Shown here piece after piece: positions 52,044-61,874 of a DNA stretch of 64,000 bases (positions are counted from its first letter, which is position 1; every line of letters begins with the position of its first letter). Source of the DNA: Zasmidium citrigriseum (Eukaryota > Ascomycota > Dothideomycetes > Mycosphaerellales > Mycosphaerellaceae); NCBI GenBank assembly GCA_002786025.1, contig NHNW01000048.1, positions 124,001 through 188,000 of the forward strand, in the 5' to 3' direction. The notes below the pieces were generated by a model, which saw only the letters and a program-made list of their open reading frames with translations, had not been told where the DNA came from and searched no databases. A program made the position numbers and the translations under genes.

Positions 52044-54554
52044 ATGGCAGAGGCCGTTAACACAGATACCCCAACGGACGAGTCAGCACCGCATAGCGAA
52101 GTCGAAGACACGGACGACATCTCAAAGCGTAAAATTCCAAACGATTATCAAGCCTATCGACCCATCAGCATAGAGCCCGGCAAAGAGCAAATCCGGCTTC
52201 TCCAGATCCTGCCCGCAGAAACTGGGGACGAAGACGAAGAGATCGTCTGCGCGCTCTTCGATTTACCACCTGACTGGGCCGACGGCGCAGTATATACGGC
52301 GCTGTCGTATTACTGGGGCGACCTAGGAGAGCAAAGACGGATTAGCGTGATCCATTCGTATCAGGATGCAGACGAGGAGGCGAAAGTGGCCCTGAAAGAT
52401 CAAAAGCCGGAGCAGGAGTCGGATCTGCCTGGCGAGGAGACGATACTGATGGCCGAAACCTCGAACAAGCAGCAATTCAACGTCACCGTCACGCTTCACG
52501 AAGCGCTCAAGAGCCTTCGCAAAGCCGCTCCGCGCATCCGAGAAGAGAATCCCATGCTCGATTGGCAACCGCTCTGGGTCGATGCTGTGTGCATCAACCA
52601 AGGGAATATGACAGAGCGGAATAGCCAAGTCAGCATGATGGGCAAAATCTACTCCAATGCGTGGTGCGTCTGGATCTGGCTAGGAGAGAGTGACGAGGTC
52701 AAGGAAGGGCTCAATCTAATCCAGCAAATGATCCGATGCGCAAAGGATCGGTGGGGAGAAGATTTCGATGATCTCAACCCGACAGATGATCAGATCAAGT
52801 CGCTGTTTGGGACACCGTACAAGTTGTTTGATGAAATACTGGGTCCGGAGGGCTGTTACAGAATCCTGGACAAGCTTTTCGATCATCCGTACTTCAGGAG
52901 GATGTGGGTGCTGCAGGAAGCCACTATTTCCGTCGAAAGAACTTTCGTTCATACCACTGTTGCGCAAGTGCCGTGGGGCTGGCTGGTCGTTGCCAATCGA
53001 TTCCGGCAGATCTGGCGGAAGCTGATGCCGACTGGGCAGAAAGAAAGCCTGCCAATGATCTGGGACCGTCTCGTCCGTGAAAGGCTGTTGCGTGCGGAGC
53101 AAATTTCTGGCGGAGGTAACAAGACTCTGAGATACCATGCTGAGCCGGGCTTCGCTTGGAGTCTGTATTGGCTTTTCGTCAACACTTATGAGGAATTCGA
53201 TGCAACCGATATCAGGGACAAGATCTTTGCTCTGTTGGATTTGTCGTCGGAAGCAGCAGGTCCCAGGAAGATGGCGTTGCCAGGTCTTGCACCAGACTAT
53301 AGCAAAGAGAACACGCCCAGCCGAGTCTTCCGGAACTTTACGAGGTGGTGCATTGCCAACACCGGTCATCTGAAGATCCTCAGCTTCCTGTGTAGCGAGC
53401 CTCGCAGGGTTCTCCCGTCAAACGTTACTGTCTCTGCCATATATGGAGGTAAAGTGCCGGACCACCTCTTAGACGCCAGGTCCCACCCGTCTTGGGCCAT
53501 ATGGCCAGCAAAGCCGGGGCCTTTTGCTGTGAGCAGCCTGGCAAGAGTGCAGAACCATAGGGGTGAAGAATATGATCTTGCATCCAAGCACAGAGCTGCG
53601 ATGTTGGATATATCTTCCCATCCGTTGTACAAAGTTCCAGACGACATCGCGAGCAGGCTGATCGCTCTGGGCGGGCAGCGCATCGGTACGGTAAAGTCCA
53701 ACTTCCAGATGCCCATTCGAGTCTATTCTCGCGAGAGTCCATCCGTGGTGACGCGCCGATGGGCCAATGAGCAGCTTGAACAGGACATGTCCAAATACGA
53801 GCGGGACTTTGAGGTTGTTTTGACCGACCCCTATATGGAAGGTCGCAAAATGAAAGGAGGGCTGTTGCCACTGTGGTGTCACATTGGGTGGCCTTGGGTC
53901 CACGTGGTCAGGGTCGAAGATCAAGCCGTTCCTGTGAGACCACAGGAGTGGCTCGGTAGGGAAGGAGGGAGGTATGCGGGCAAAGAAGAGCTCATGTTCC
54001 GAGACTTCGTGGAGACTTTGCTTCTCAGTCCAGTCTACCGCGGCCCAAATTCCTTGGAGAGTGACGGCGACAGTGATAAGATTCCTTCTGGACCATGGGA
54101 TGATGCTCAGCTCGCAACTAGCTTTGCGATCGCTTGGGCAGAAAGCGGTGACCCTCGACTGGAGTACATGCCAACAAGAATCGCTGAGTATATGCGCGAA
54201 ATCATGTTCAAGACCGGAATTCCACGGGAACGGATGTTTCAGTACTTGTTCCTCGGCCACGGAAAGTCCTTCTTCATCACCGAAGATGAACACATGGGGC
54301 TGTGCTCGCAGGACGTCGAGCCAGGAGACGTTGTCGTAGCTTTGGCGGGTTCTGCGGTTCCGTTCATTCTGCGTCCTTTGGATGGAAAGCCGGACTTCGA
54401 AGGTGAGAGCTGGTCGTTTGAAGGTGATGAGGGGTTCAGAGAACATTTATTTCGGTTCATGGGTGAGTGTTATCTTCATGAACGCATGACCAGCAAGTTC
54501 ATGGACGAAGAGAGCGATAAGGTCGGACCACGTGAGATATTCATGATGTGCTGA
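52044..54554 (+). CDS. HET-domain (heterokaryon incompatibility) protein
   Basis: Single exon, 836 aa. The HET domain is clear: YTALSYYWGD (residues 84-93), a long insertion, then LWVDAVCINQGNMTERNSQVSMMGKIYSNA (177-206, in parts) and the WIWLGES end. A charged disordered N-terminus precedes it. The C-terminal 400 residues hold the usual large fungal extension with FCLGHGKSFF-like and GLCSQDVEPGDVV segments (YLFLGHGKSFFITEDEHMG near 733-751). Such proteins act in non-self recognition and can trigger cell death when partners are incompatible. Many paralogues exist per genome and most are not true het loci. No NACHT or ankyrin partner domain seen. Confidence 0.93.
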   Translation: MAEAVNTDTPTDESAPHSEVEDTDDISKRKIPNDYQAYRPISIEPGKEQIRLLQILPAETGDEDEEIVCALFDLPPDWADGAVYTALSYYWGDLGEQRRISVIHSYQDADEEAKVALKDQKPEQESDLPGEETILMAETSNKQQFNVTVTLHEALKSLRKAAPRIREENPMLDWQPLWVDAVCINQGNMTERNSQVSMMGKIYSNAWCVWIWLGESDEVKEGLNLIQQMIRCAKDRWGEDFDDLNPTDDQIKSLFGTPYKLFDEILGPEGCYRILDKLFDHPYFRRMWVLQEATISVERTFVHTTVAQVPWGWLVVANRFRQIWRKLMPTGQKESLPMIWDRLVRERLLRAEQISGGGNKTLRYHAEPGFAWSLYWLFVNTYEEFDATDIRDKIFALLDLSSEAAGPRKMALPGLAPDYSKENTPSRVFRNFTRWCIANTGHLKILSFLCSEPRRVLPSNVTVSAIYGGKVPDHLLDARSHPSWAIWPAKPGPFAVSSLARVQNHRGEEYDLASKHRAAMLDISSHPLYKVPDDIASRLIALGGQRIGTVKSNFQMPIRVYSRESPSVVTRRWANEQLEQDMSKYERDFEVVLTDPYMEGRKMKGGLLPLWCHIGWPWVHVVRVEDQAVPVRPQEWLGREGGRYAGKEELMFRDFVETLLLSPVYRGPNSLESDGDSDKIPSGPWDDAQLATSFAIAWAESGDPRLEYMPTRIAEYMREIMFKTGIPRERMFQYLFLGHGKSFFITEDEHMGLCSQDVEPGDVVVALAGSAVPFILRPLDGKPDFEGESWSFEGDEGFREHLFRFMGECYLHERMTSKFMDEESDKVGPREIFMMC

Positions 54555-55615
54555 TAATCTTCATGAATCCGTTCTGCAGGATATGTTGAAAGTGGTGGCG
54601 TATTTGCCAGCATCCAATGCCAGACGGACTGATTTCCCTTCTGCATTCTTCTCGTAAACTTCATGTTTCATCGTGAGATCCAGTGACATCACCATGCCAG
54701 ACCCTTGGTAGTACATTCCATCTGAAGGTGTATCGCCTCGTACGAAGTGAAGTGAAGTTGCCCTCTGGGCGGCTCGTCGCGGGACGCGGGCGCTTGTCCC
54801 TGCATGGACTGAGACATCACGAGAGCAGTTTTCGTGCAGGTACGTATCCCGACCTTTTGGGCGCTGATACGCGGCGGTGTTCAATCAGGCCATAGCTAGG
54901 TAAGCTCAAGGCATGGAAGCTTTGCTCGTCGGCTTGGTACATCTGGGGAAGTCGTCCAGCGGGCGAGATTGGCTTTTGTGGGGTTGTGGGGAGGGTTGTT
55001 TGGGTAATGGGGTGGCAAAAGAGGTCGGATACTGGATATTGTTGTTCTTCTTAGAGGTTGGTAAAAGATACATGTTCGTGTTGTGGACAAGGAAGGAGAG
55101 GTCCAGAAGCCAATCGGGCCGTCGATGTGGACCCGCCGTACCCTTGTCATCCTTCCCCGCAATCGCTAGGTCAAAGAAAGGAAGGATCGCAGGACGAGCA
55201 CGTTTGGATCTGGAGCGTGGCCATCGTCTTCTCTCCCTCCTACATCAACTTCCACGAGAACAACACCTTCACCAATCGCCCATTCGACTTCCCAATCACT
55301 CGGACTCGCACCACTCCGAAAGAGACGGCCACCGCCTTATCACACACCAATCATCACGCCAGATCTGTCGTGACGTAGCTGCTTCCTGACCACCCGCCAG
55401 ACGGTCGAGCAAGCTTACGAAACACCCATCCCTCCCTCTGGACCAGCTCCACTGAGGTCAGAAGAGCGAGCAGCCGCTGGAGCACACCCTCTGGACTGTT
55501 GTTGGCTTCGTGCCAGCTCAGTCCACGCTTTCTGCTTCGTACATTCACTCGATTCTCTTTCGGTCTCCGTACACCGCCTTCCCCTGACTTCCTGATACAC
55601 CAGGCGTTCGCGATA
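54555..55615. other. Intergenic region
   Basis: 1061 bp between the HET gene and the next ATG. Frames up to 158 codons (54913-55389) show no domain, signal or repeat; I count them as chance. The right 120 bp before 55616 look like a leader. Nothing else recognised. Confidence 0.35.
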
Positions 55616-56504
55616 ATGTCCGAGGAGAACACTGCTCCATCTTCCCCACCAAACCGGACCCGACGCTCGTCGTTTGCTGGTGAGACGTTTGCCAATCTGT
55701 TTGGCGGACAGCGCGGCTCCATGTCTCGATCGACGAGCGTCAACGAGGGCAATAGCAGCAACAACCAGCAGCAAGGCCAACAATACCAAGGTCCTATCAC
55801 CAGCGCCGCTGCTCAAGCCCAACGACGCCGCCTATCGCTCACGACACTCGGTCTGTCCGGCTCTCCCAACCAGAGCTCTCCCTTTGGATCGTACACCGCC
55901 CGTCGCGATAGCTACGGCACGGCCGGCAGCAACGATAGTACGATCGACGAGTCCGCCATTGAAGACGAGCCCGCCTCCGGACCGACACCACAGACGCCCT
56001 TCGCACGACGCATGAGCTTTGGAGCAAAGGCATTGAGGGATGTGAGGACAAATGGCGGAGGCACCACGCCTCCGGGACAGCAGAACGGTACTAATGGTAC
56101 TGCTGCACCTTCTTCCAACGCCACCACTTCTCAGAACAAGCCCAACGGGACAATCTCTTCCCGAGATGCCAAGGGTCGAGGTTTGTCTTCGCTGTCCCCG
56201 TCGTTCATCCTCCCCTTCGCTCACTCCACATACACCACTCTTATCTATCTTGGGATGAATGTGTGCTGACTCTTTGTCTTCCACAGAGGGATTTAACTGG
56301 TCCGAGAACTTCCGCACCCGCGCTGAGCGCACTTCGATTGCTGGTGGCGCCGGCTTGAGCAGCTCGCCACGCTCGGCTCACGGCCGTGCCCAGAGCGTCG
56401 CCGTCATGGAACCTCCAGCCCGTGAGATGCCGAAGCCTAAGGAGCAAGTTCGGCCTGATCACTTCCAGGAGAGAATCCTGAAGGGCGATTTCTACATGGA
56501 TTAA
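55616..56504 (+). CDS. Conserved fungal Ser-rich protein, function unknown
   Basis: Exons 55616-56180 and 56287-56504 (intron gtttgt..acag) give 260 aa; ATG 55616 was preferred to an upstream TTG. Not recognised as a known domain. The protein is mostly disordered and rich in Ser, Asn, Gln and Gly. It has several basophilic phosphorylation-like sites (RRSSF, RRRLSL, RRDSY, RRMSF). The second exon reads EGFNWSENFRTRAERTSIAG and ends ERILKGDFYMD, which look conserved. Repeated RRxS sites suggest control by PKA or AGC kinases. A regulatory or scaffold role is possible but not shown. Confidence 0.75.
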
Positions 56505-57500
56505 CTGGATCAACGCAATGCTTTCATCGACTTGGTTGCACTGCGAATGACTACCGACTGCCTTGGAATATCAACTACTTCGACCGATGATGACTTTGAA
56601 TTCTCGTGGATTGCAATGAACAGAGTGGGTTGCCACGATAGCGGAGAATGAGATGCCTTCTCAATTTCTTGGACTGGAACGCGCTTATAGGAGTCTGGAA
56701 ATATGAACAAACAACGGCGGCTTGGTATGGAACTTTTCAACGATGGACTCTTGGGCAAAAGGAATGCCGGAACGGAAACCTGGCGCAACGAAACGAATAC
56801 TTTTGACTTTCAACGAGACGACACGAACGATTGCAACACTCGCTATCATGGAGGATGGGATAGCCTTTTTCTTTGATTACTTGTGTCTGCTGATGATGGT
56901 TTTTGCATATGTATGAAGGACTGTGAGCGAGTGGAGAACGTGAGGAGTTTTGAAGGGGAGTGATGAATATGTGTCTGGCTACACAATGGGGCGAGTGTGA
57001 GGGTGTACGACTATGAAATTGATCAATGACTGGTGCTCTATGTGAAGCGCAGTGAGGATATGCGGATGGGAGGTAGCGTATTGCCAATCAAAGACGAATT
57101 TTGACGCGAGATCATGCCTGTACTGTTTGATGATTCGCACTCCGGAATGATACGAGTGAGCGCTGGCTTGTGAGGCTTTGTAACAGTGCGTAAGTACATT
57201 CCATGAATGGAAACTTGTATGTTGTATTTTTACATTGCATTGCCATTGCCACTTGACAGATGGACGTGGCGAGCGACACTTGATGGCTTGTGGCCCGTGA
57301 GGTGGACTTTCATCCAGCTTGCACAACCGCCTCTTCCGTCGTGTTCTATGTCCATTCCATCCCCTTCGCAGAGATGTTCGTCCCGTCTGCATCTCTTCCC
57401 TCATCATCCTTCTCCGTCATCTTCTCTGTGCTTTAAGCATCTGTCCAACCTCCTTCTGACACTGACCCACGTCTGTCCTTCCCCATCAATAGAAACAGCC
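56505..57500. other. Intergenic region (convergent)
   Basis: 996 bp between two convergent stops. It should hold two 3' UTRs. Frames up to 142 codons on the minus strand lack any feature and overlap others. Nothing recognised. Confidence 0.35.
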
Positions 57501-58566
57501 TCATCGGTTGCTCCTGTCTCTGAATTGCAACGCCGATGCAGTCCTGGCCTCAGACGGCATGGCCGCCTCAACGGCATTCCAATCTATGCAATCCCACCAT
57601 TTATTCAAATACTGCCTCTTTCCATTCACGCCAAAGTCGCGCAGATATGCGTGCTGCCAGGTGCTGACACACAGGACGATATCGATACTGGTGCCGCCGG
57701 GAGGAATCCGCGCTTCGTTTTTGCCGGTGAAGGAGTGAGCGCCGAATGCTCCGGCGGTGTTGTTGACGAAGGTTGATTGGTTGGAGAGGTAGTTTTTGTA
57801 GGACGAGGGGTTCTGGTTGTTCATGTCGACGCCCTGTTGGCGGAAGCCGGCTTCGGGGTATGGCGTGCCAGCGAGGTAGGTGGTCAGGATGCGCCAGGCG
57901 CCGGAGCGGGGGGTCATGGCTCCGGCCATGCTGCTGTTGGGGTCGACGTTGCGGGCCCAGACGAGCCAGACGTAGCCCGGGCCGAACATGGAGGCTGCGG
58001 TATCGATCATGGTGGAGCGGAGAGTCTCGACGCTGCCAAAGGTGCGCAGGAGCGATTCGCGGATCAGGAGGGAGTCGTTGAGTTGGATGGGTCGGGGGGC
58101 GAGGGTCGAGAGGAACTGGTGATTATTGACGGCCGCGGAAGCGTAGTTGAAGACAGCGGCGTTCATGGGATCTCGGGCGAACATGATGGCCATGTCCTTG
58201 ACGCTGAGGTCCTCGATTGGGGTGCCGGCGACCAGTTCGTTGAGGTGGTCTAAAAGGTGTTTTTGGTAGTCGGTCCAGACGACTTTGTAGCCCTGGTCCG
58301 AGAACAGGCCTGGGACGCCATTCTTTTGGAAGAAGTCATCATGGTGGAGCTTTGGCACGCGGTGGCCTGCGGCGGCGATGGCGTAGGTGCGGCGGGAGGA
58401 GGGTTTGGGGATGGTCTGGAGGAAGGAGGTTCGTCCGCGCTGGGAGGGTGTTAGTGAGGGTGGTATGAGGAGCCATTGGGTGGTGAAACCGTACGCAAGC
58501 CGGACATGTCCATGATGAGGAAGAGGCTATTTGGCCAGCGGGCCGTGCTAATCGTCTCGTGATCAT
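57501..58566 (-). CDS. Mitochondrial small-subunit ribosomal protein, SOD-fold (mS42/mS43, Rsm26-like)
   Basis: Exons 58566-58495 and 58439-57501 give 336 aa. The first exon encodes a clear mitochondrial presequence (MITRRLARPAGQIASSSS), and the Arg/Ser-rich stretch goes on into exon 2. The rest has the iron/manganese superoxide dismutase fold: FNYASAAVNNHQFLSTL and a C-terminal STWQHAYLRDFG followed by YLNKWWDCIDW. Of the SOD metal ligands, the second His is Val or Ala and the Asp is Ser, so it should not bind metal. That is typical of the fungal mitoribosomal proteins derived from SOD. It therefore works in mitochondrial translation, not in superoxide removal. Confidence 0.88.
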
Positions 58567-59069
58567 GATTGTGTGGGTGAATGGATCATTGGCGCTGTCG
58601 CATGCGCAGCGCAGTGAAGTTGCTCGACTTTCGGGCCAGACATTCTGTCCCGCCCATGTCACGACTTTAGTCACAATCCTTTCCAGCCAATCGACTTCAC
58701 CTCTCCGACTTCACTTCAAACCGGGCGCCAAAACGTTTCACATCTTCTGAATCTGTGCCATCGTTGCTTCTCTCCCATCCAGACAATGCTTGGGCCCTAC
58801 CGCTGGTGTCACGGTCAATGCTGCTCAACAAGACCCATTCATCTACTCGCGCCTGTCCCACTCCTCGACAGCTCACTCCACTTCGCGTCGACCACCCGGT
58901 AAGACTGTCTTGCACGCAAAGACATCTCCTCTTGTTAATTCTCCTTCTCTTTCTCTTCTGATATACTCACGTTCCCTCCGGCCGTTGAGCGGCCTGGCTT
59001 TCTTTCGCGACTTTTCCAAGCACTTTTCTTTGAGATACCCGCGCAACTTCTAGCGCACGCATTTTCATC
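58567..59069. promoter_or_regulatory. Divergent region, mitoribosomal protein / surface protein
   Basis: 503 bp between ATGs 58566 and 59070. The part next to 59070 is CT-rich (TTCTCCTTCTCTTTCTCTTC), a common fungal promoter feature. Nothing else recognised. Confidence 0.4.
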
Positions 59070-60767
59070 ATGTTCACTACATCTCTAATCGCCGTCTGTC
59101 TCCTGCAAATACTGCATTCACACGCGCTCTGGATACCAGAAGAACTACGAGGAGACGCGTCATTCTGGGTCCCCGAAGACTTCACACCGTTCGTCAAGCG
59201 ACAAGACTCGACTTGCGGAGGCAATCAGGACCTCAATCCATGCGGCAACGACTTTCCTTCCGATTTCTGCTGTCCGAGCAGCACGCAATGCCTACTACTT
59301 AATACTACATCTACTATCACAGCTGCGCTGTGTTGTCCTGCTGGTCACGACTGCACTGCTATTAACCCTGTGAAGTGCGATCAGAGCATGCAGAATGCAA
59401 CGACTGCGCCTAAGAGTCAGCTGCATTCTGAGCCCACTGCTGGATTGGAGACTTGCGGCGACTCTTGCTGTCCTATGGGCTATCAATGCCAAGGGAGCGT
59501 CTGTCTGGCACAGAGCAAAGAGGAGGCCGCTGCAAGCTCTTCAGCATCGTCAAGTTCAAGCAGCATACTACCAACCACGACGAGCTCGCCGCTGAGCACC
59601 ACCACTTCCTCCTCTTCTGATGGAGCCACGATCACTCCAGTCCCGCTTGGAAGTACTGCGGATACAACGAGTTCGGACTCCTTTTCTGGCAGATCATTTG
59701 CCGCCGGCTTCGTTCCAGGTATCATTCTCGGCGCACTTCTAGCGGCTGGCCTAGTCCTGTGGATCTTGCGAAGAAAGCGAAACAAGTCGAAGTCATACAT
59801 CGACGAGAAGCACTACTCCACCGGCCGCGATACTTTGACAGATCTTGGGCCGGATGTTGATCGACGGCCGACTGTACACGGAAGGTCCATCTCGGAGCCA
59901 ACAGTCGACACGAGCTTGGGTCATCGTACAGACTTCTACCACTACTCGCCACCCCGAGATGCAGAGACTGGCCTCCAAGGGTACACAGTCCACGTTGTAT
60001 CTCCAGCAAAGGCACCCGTTACGCCTGGCAGCCAGACGCAAGATCCTGCATCTCGAAGCAAAGGCTGGCTCTCTCGATCGCCTTTCGTCAACCAAGTCCA
60101 GACTCCAGTCCCGACACAATCACCAGTCCCCGCCCATCTCAAACGAGGAACCCTGAACTTTCAAATCAGCCCCGTGCGAGCCCTCCGAAAACAACGAAGC
60201 ATGCACTCCCTCCGCCGCCAAATGACCGACGCCACAAGGCGAAGCAACTCAGCGCGACGCCCCGACATAAGCAGAACCGGCAGCACCGAAACCATCAAAG
60301 TCCTCATGGACACCCCCGACACCTCTCGACGACCACCTCCACCAACCCTCCCCTCCTCAACCTACCAATCCCAACCGCAATCGCAACCCCTGCCCTCAGC
60401 CCGCACCTGGACCACCACAACCAGCGGCTGCTCCGACTCCTCCACACCGATCGATGAGCAGCCCTCCGAGACCGACTACACGCCCACACGACCCGGCCGC
60501 AACAGCCATGTCGCCAACGTTGGCGCTACATTGCAAAGCCCCTACACGCCGAGCAATTACCCGACCATTGAGCAGCATCAAAAGGACCGCAAGAGCCTTA
60601 CGGGCTTACTGCATCCCGGCATGATGGCAGGCAATCGAGACTCGGCGTGGAGGAATACTGCCATGACGACGTTCAGCAGCATGATGGAGAAGGCGGGTTG
60701 GAGGAGGAGTGAGTTGGACGAGAAGCAATTGGTTATGGGGCCGGATCCGAGGAGGTGGAATCATTGA
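59070..60767 (+). CDS. Single-pass cell-surface protein with Cys-rich ectodomain
   Basis: Single exon, 565 aa. Layout: signal peptide (MFTTSLIAVCLLQILHSHA), ectodomain with about 14 Cys in CC-containing blocks (DFCCPSS, ALCCPAGHDC, DSCCPMGYQC), a Ser/Thr-rich stalk (about residues 150-200) likely O-mannosylated, and one membrane helix (FVPGIILGALLAAGLVLWIL). After it come RRKRNK and a long cytosolic tail of about 330 residues with Ser/Thr-Pro and RRxS sites. This is the architecture of a wall-stress or other surface sensor (Mid2/WSC-like in plan, though the Cys pattern is not the WSC domain). Ligand and signalling partner unknown. No catalytic domain in the tail. Confidence 0.85.
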   Translation: MFTTSLIAVCLLQILHSHALWIPEELRGDASFWVPEDFTPFVKRQDSTCGGNQDLNPCGNDFPSDFCCPSSTQCLLLNTTSTITAALCCPAGHDCTAINPVKCDQSMQNATTAPKSQLHSEPTAGLETCGDSCCPMGYQCQGSVCLAQSKEEAAASSSASSSSSSILPTTTSSPLSTTTSSSSDGATITPVPLGSTADTTSSDSFSGRSFAAGFVPGIILGALLAAGLVLWILRRKRNKSKSYIDEKHYSTGRDTLTDLGPDVDRRPTVHGRSISEPTVDTSLGHRTDFYHYSPPRDAETGLQGYTVHVVSPAKAPVTPGSQTQDPASRSKGWLSRSPFVNQVQTPVPTQSPVPAHLKRGTLNFQISPVRALRKQRSMHSLRRQMTDATRRSNSARRPDISRTGSTETIKVLMDTPDTSRRPPPPTLPSSTYQSQPQSQPLPSARTWTTTTSGCSDSSTPIDEQPSETDYTPTRPGRNSHVANVGATLQSPYTPSNYPTIEQHQKDRKSLTGLLHPGMMAGNRDSAWRNTAMTTFSSMMEKAGWRRSELDEKQLVMGPDPRRWNH

Positions 60768-61006
60768 TGATCAACTACAATCCGAATGTTAACTTAAAAG
60801 GCAATATGCGCCGAGAATGCTTATGACTGGCGAATGCACATTTCTGGTTTCGACCAATGTCCCACCGCGCACACGCTTTCGATACCAACGACGCGGCACG
60901 TCACCCACGCAGGATTGCAGCTGCGACCATGCGTCTCAGACTGCACCTCAGCAAACATTGCCTCACATTCAAGCAGCTATACCTTCTTTCGAATGCATCT
61001 CCATCG

Positions 61007-61142
61007 GCTGATCTGGTCCAATGGTAAGATCCTGAGAGGCAGAACCTGGGGATCCCAGGTTTCGCACCACTCGTTGCAGCCTACAAGTATGTAGACTTTC
61101 CGCTGCCTTTCAGGGATCCAAGTTCGAATCTTGGGGTCGGCA
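61007..61142 (+). ncRNA. tRNA-like Pol III unit A (expanded anticodon domain)
   Basis: 136 nt with the ends of a tRNA: acceptor GCTGATC (61007-61013) pairs with GGTCGGC (61135-61141), discriminator A. A box TGGTCCAATGG (61014-61024), B box AGTTCGAATCT (61121-61131), T stem CCAAG/CTTGG, terminator TTTT at 61148. The anticodon stem CTGAG/TTCAG can form, but the loop lacks U33. In its place is a large insert with its own hairpins: AACCTGGG/CCCAGGTT and CTACA/TGTAG, closed by AGGCAG/CTGCCT. It is either an intron-bearing tRNA with unusual splice sites, a decayed tRNA or a tRNA-derived non-coding RNA. I cannot name an amino acid. Confidence 0.6.
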
Positions 61143-61334
61143 CTCTCTTTTGCCATTTCATTTAATCACTGTCAAACAGATGGACTCGTAGGGCTGGGGG
61201 TCTTGTATCGATCAGGCTGATTCGCCTTTTGACACCTGAGTCTCCTGCTGTCACATGCTAGCTCCACTTTCAGCATCCTCAAACAATCATAACCGAATCG
61301 CTACCATCATGCGCCAACAATTCAATTCACTTCG

Positions 61335-61476
61335 GCTGATCTGGTGTAATGGTAGCATCCTCGACCTTTCCTGGAAGGTTAAGGCCAGGTTTTTACTACG
61401 GGTTCTCCGCATCGCATGTCTTCATGCAAACCGCCTGCCGTAGCGAGGGATACTGGTTCGACTCCGGTGGTCAGCG
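61335..61476 (+). ncRNA. tRNA-like Pol III unit B (expanded anticodon domain)
   Basis: 142 nt. Acceptor GCTGATC (61335-61341) pairs with GGTCAGC (61469-61475), discriminator G. A box TGGTGTAATGG (61342-61352) and a consensus B box GGTTCGACTCC (61455-61465); T stem ACTGG/CCGGT. A run of ten T follows at 61484-61493, a strong Pol III terminator. The D arm and CCTCG/CGAGG stem look like a Gln-type tRNA, yet positions 32-33 read as C-C or A-C, not U33. The insert contains CCTGG/CCAGG around GGTTAAGG, CTACGG/CCGTAG and GCATG/CATGC helices. Same alternatives as unit A; this one is the best preserved. Confidence 0.65.
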
Positions 61477-61483
61477 ACTTCAA

Positions 61484-61493
61484 TTTTTTTTTT
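61484..61493 (+). terminator. Pol III T-run terminator of unit B
   Basis: Ten consecutive T starting 8 nt after the tRNA-like 3' end, the expected RNA polymerase III stop. Confidence 0.75.
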
Positions 61494-61683
61494 CTCCTGT
61501 TGATCGTTTTCATACTAATCTGTCGGGGGGTCTTTCGTTTTTGAGCTGACAGACCTTTTCGCCTCGGCTAAGGCATTGGAGACTTCATGTCCGCCTGCCT
61601 CTTTCACATGTCAACCCTCACTCTCACTCTCTAACATTCATAACCCAGTGCCTATTATCCCTCCCCAATGAACGTGAAATTCA

Positions 61684-61816
61684 GCTGATCTTGTGTAATG
61701 GTAGCATCCTCGACCTCTGCCTGGGGGGTTAAGGCCAGGTGCGCTTAATGCCGCGTGATTCCACGTTGGCATCCCTGCGTAGCGAGGAGATCTCAGTTCG
61801 ACTCTGAGGATCAGCG
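61684..61816 (+). ncRNA. tRNA-like Pol III unit C (expanded anticodon domain)
   Basis: 133 nt. A perfect 7-bp acceptor, GCTGATC (61684-61690) with GATCAGC (61809-61815), discriminator G. A box TTGTGTAATGG (61691-61701), B box AGTTCGACTCT (61795-61805), T stem CTCAG/CTGAG, TTTT at 61823. The insert shares CCTGG and GGTTAAGGCCAGG with unit B at the same place and adds an ATGCC/GGCAT hairpin with an inner CGTG/CACG. CCTCG/CGAGG closes it. Units A, B and C start 328 and 349 nt apart and their flanks share short blocks, so they are a tandem duplication. No normal anticodon loop found. Confidence 0.62.
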
Positions 61817-61874
61817 GAACGATTTTGTTTTGTTGTGAACTTGGGAGTGAGATCGGTCGTTCATTTTGCCGAAG

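Noticed and set aside
54913..55389. 158-codon frame in the gap after the HET gene
   Set aside because: Composition changes abruptly along it and no domain, signal peptide or conserved block is visible.
57501..58566. Superoxide dismutase enzyme
   Set aside because: The fold fits but metal-ligand residues are replaced and there is a mitochondrial presequence; the mitoribosomal protein family explains it better.
61007..61816. Calling the three units ordinary tRNA genes with a named anticodon
   Set aside because: Every placement of the anticodon stem I tried leaves position 33 as C, G or A, or needs different bulges in each copy.
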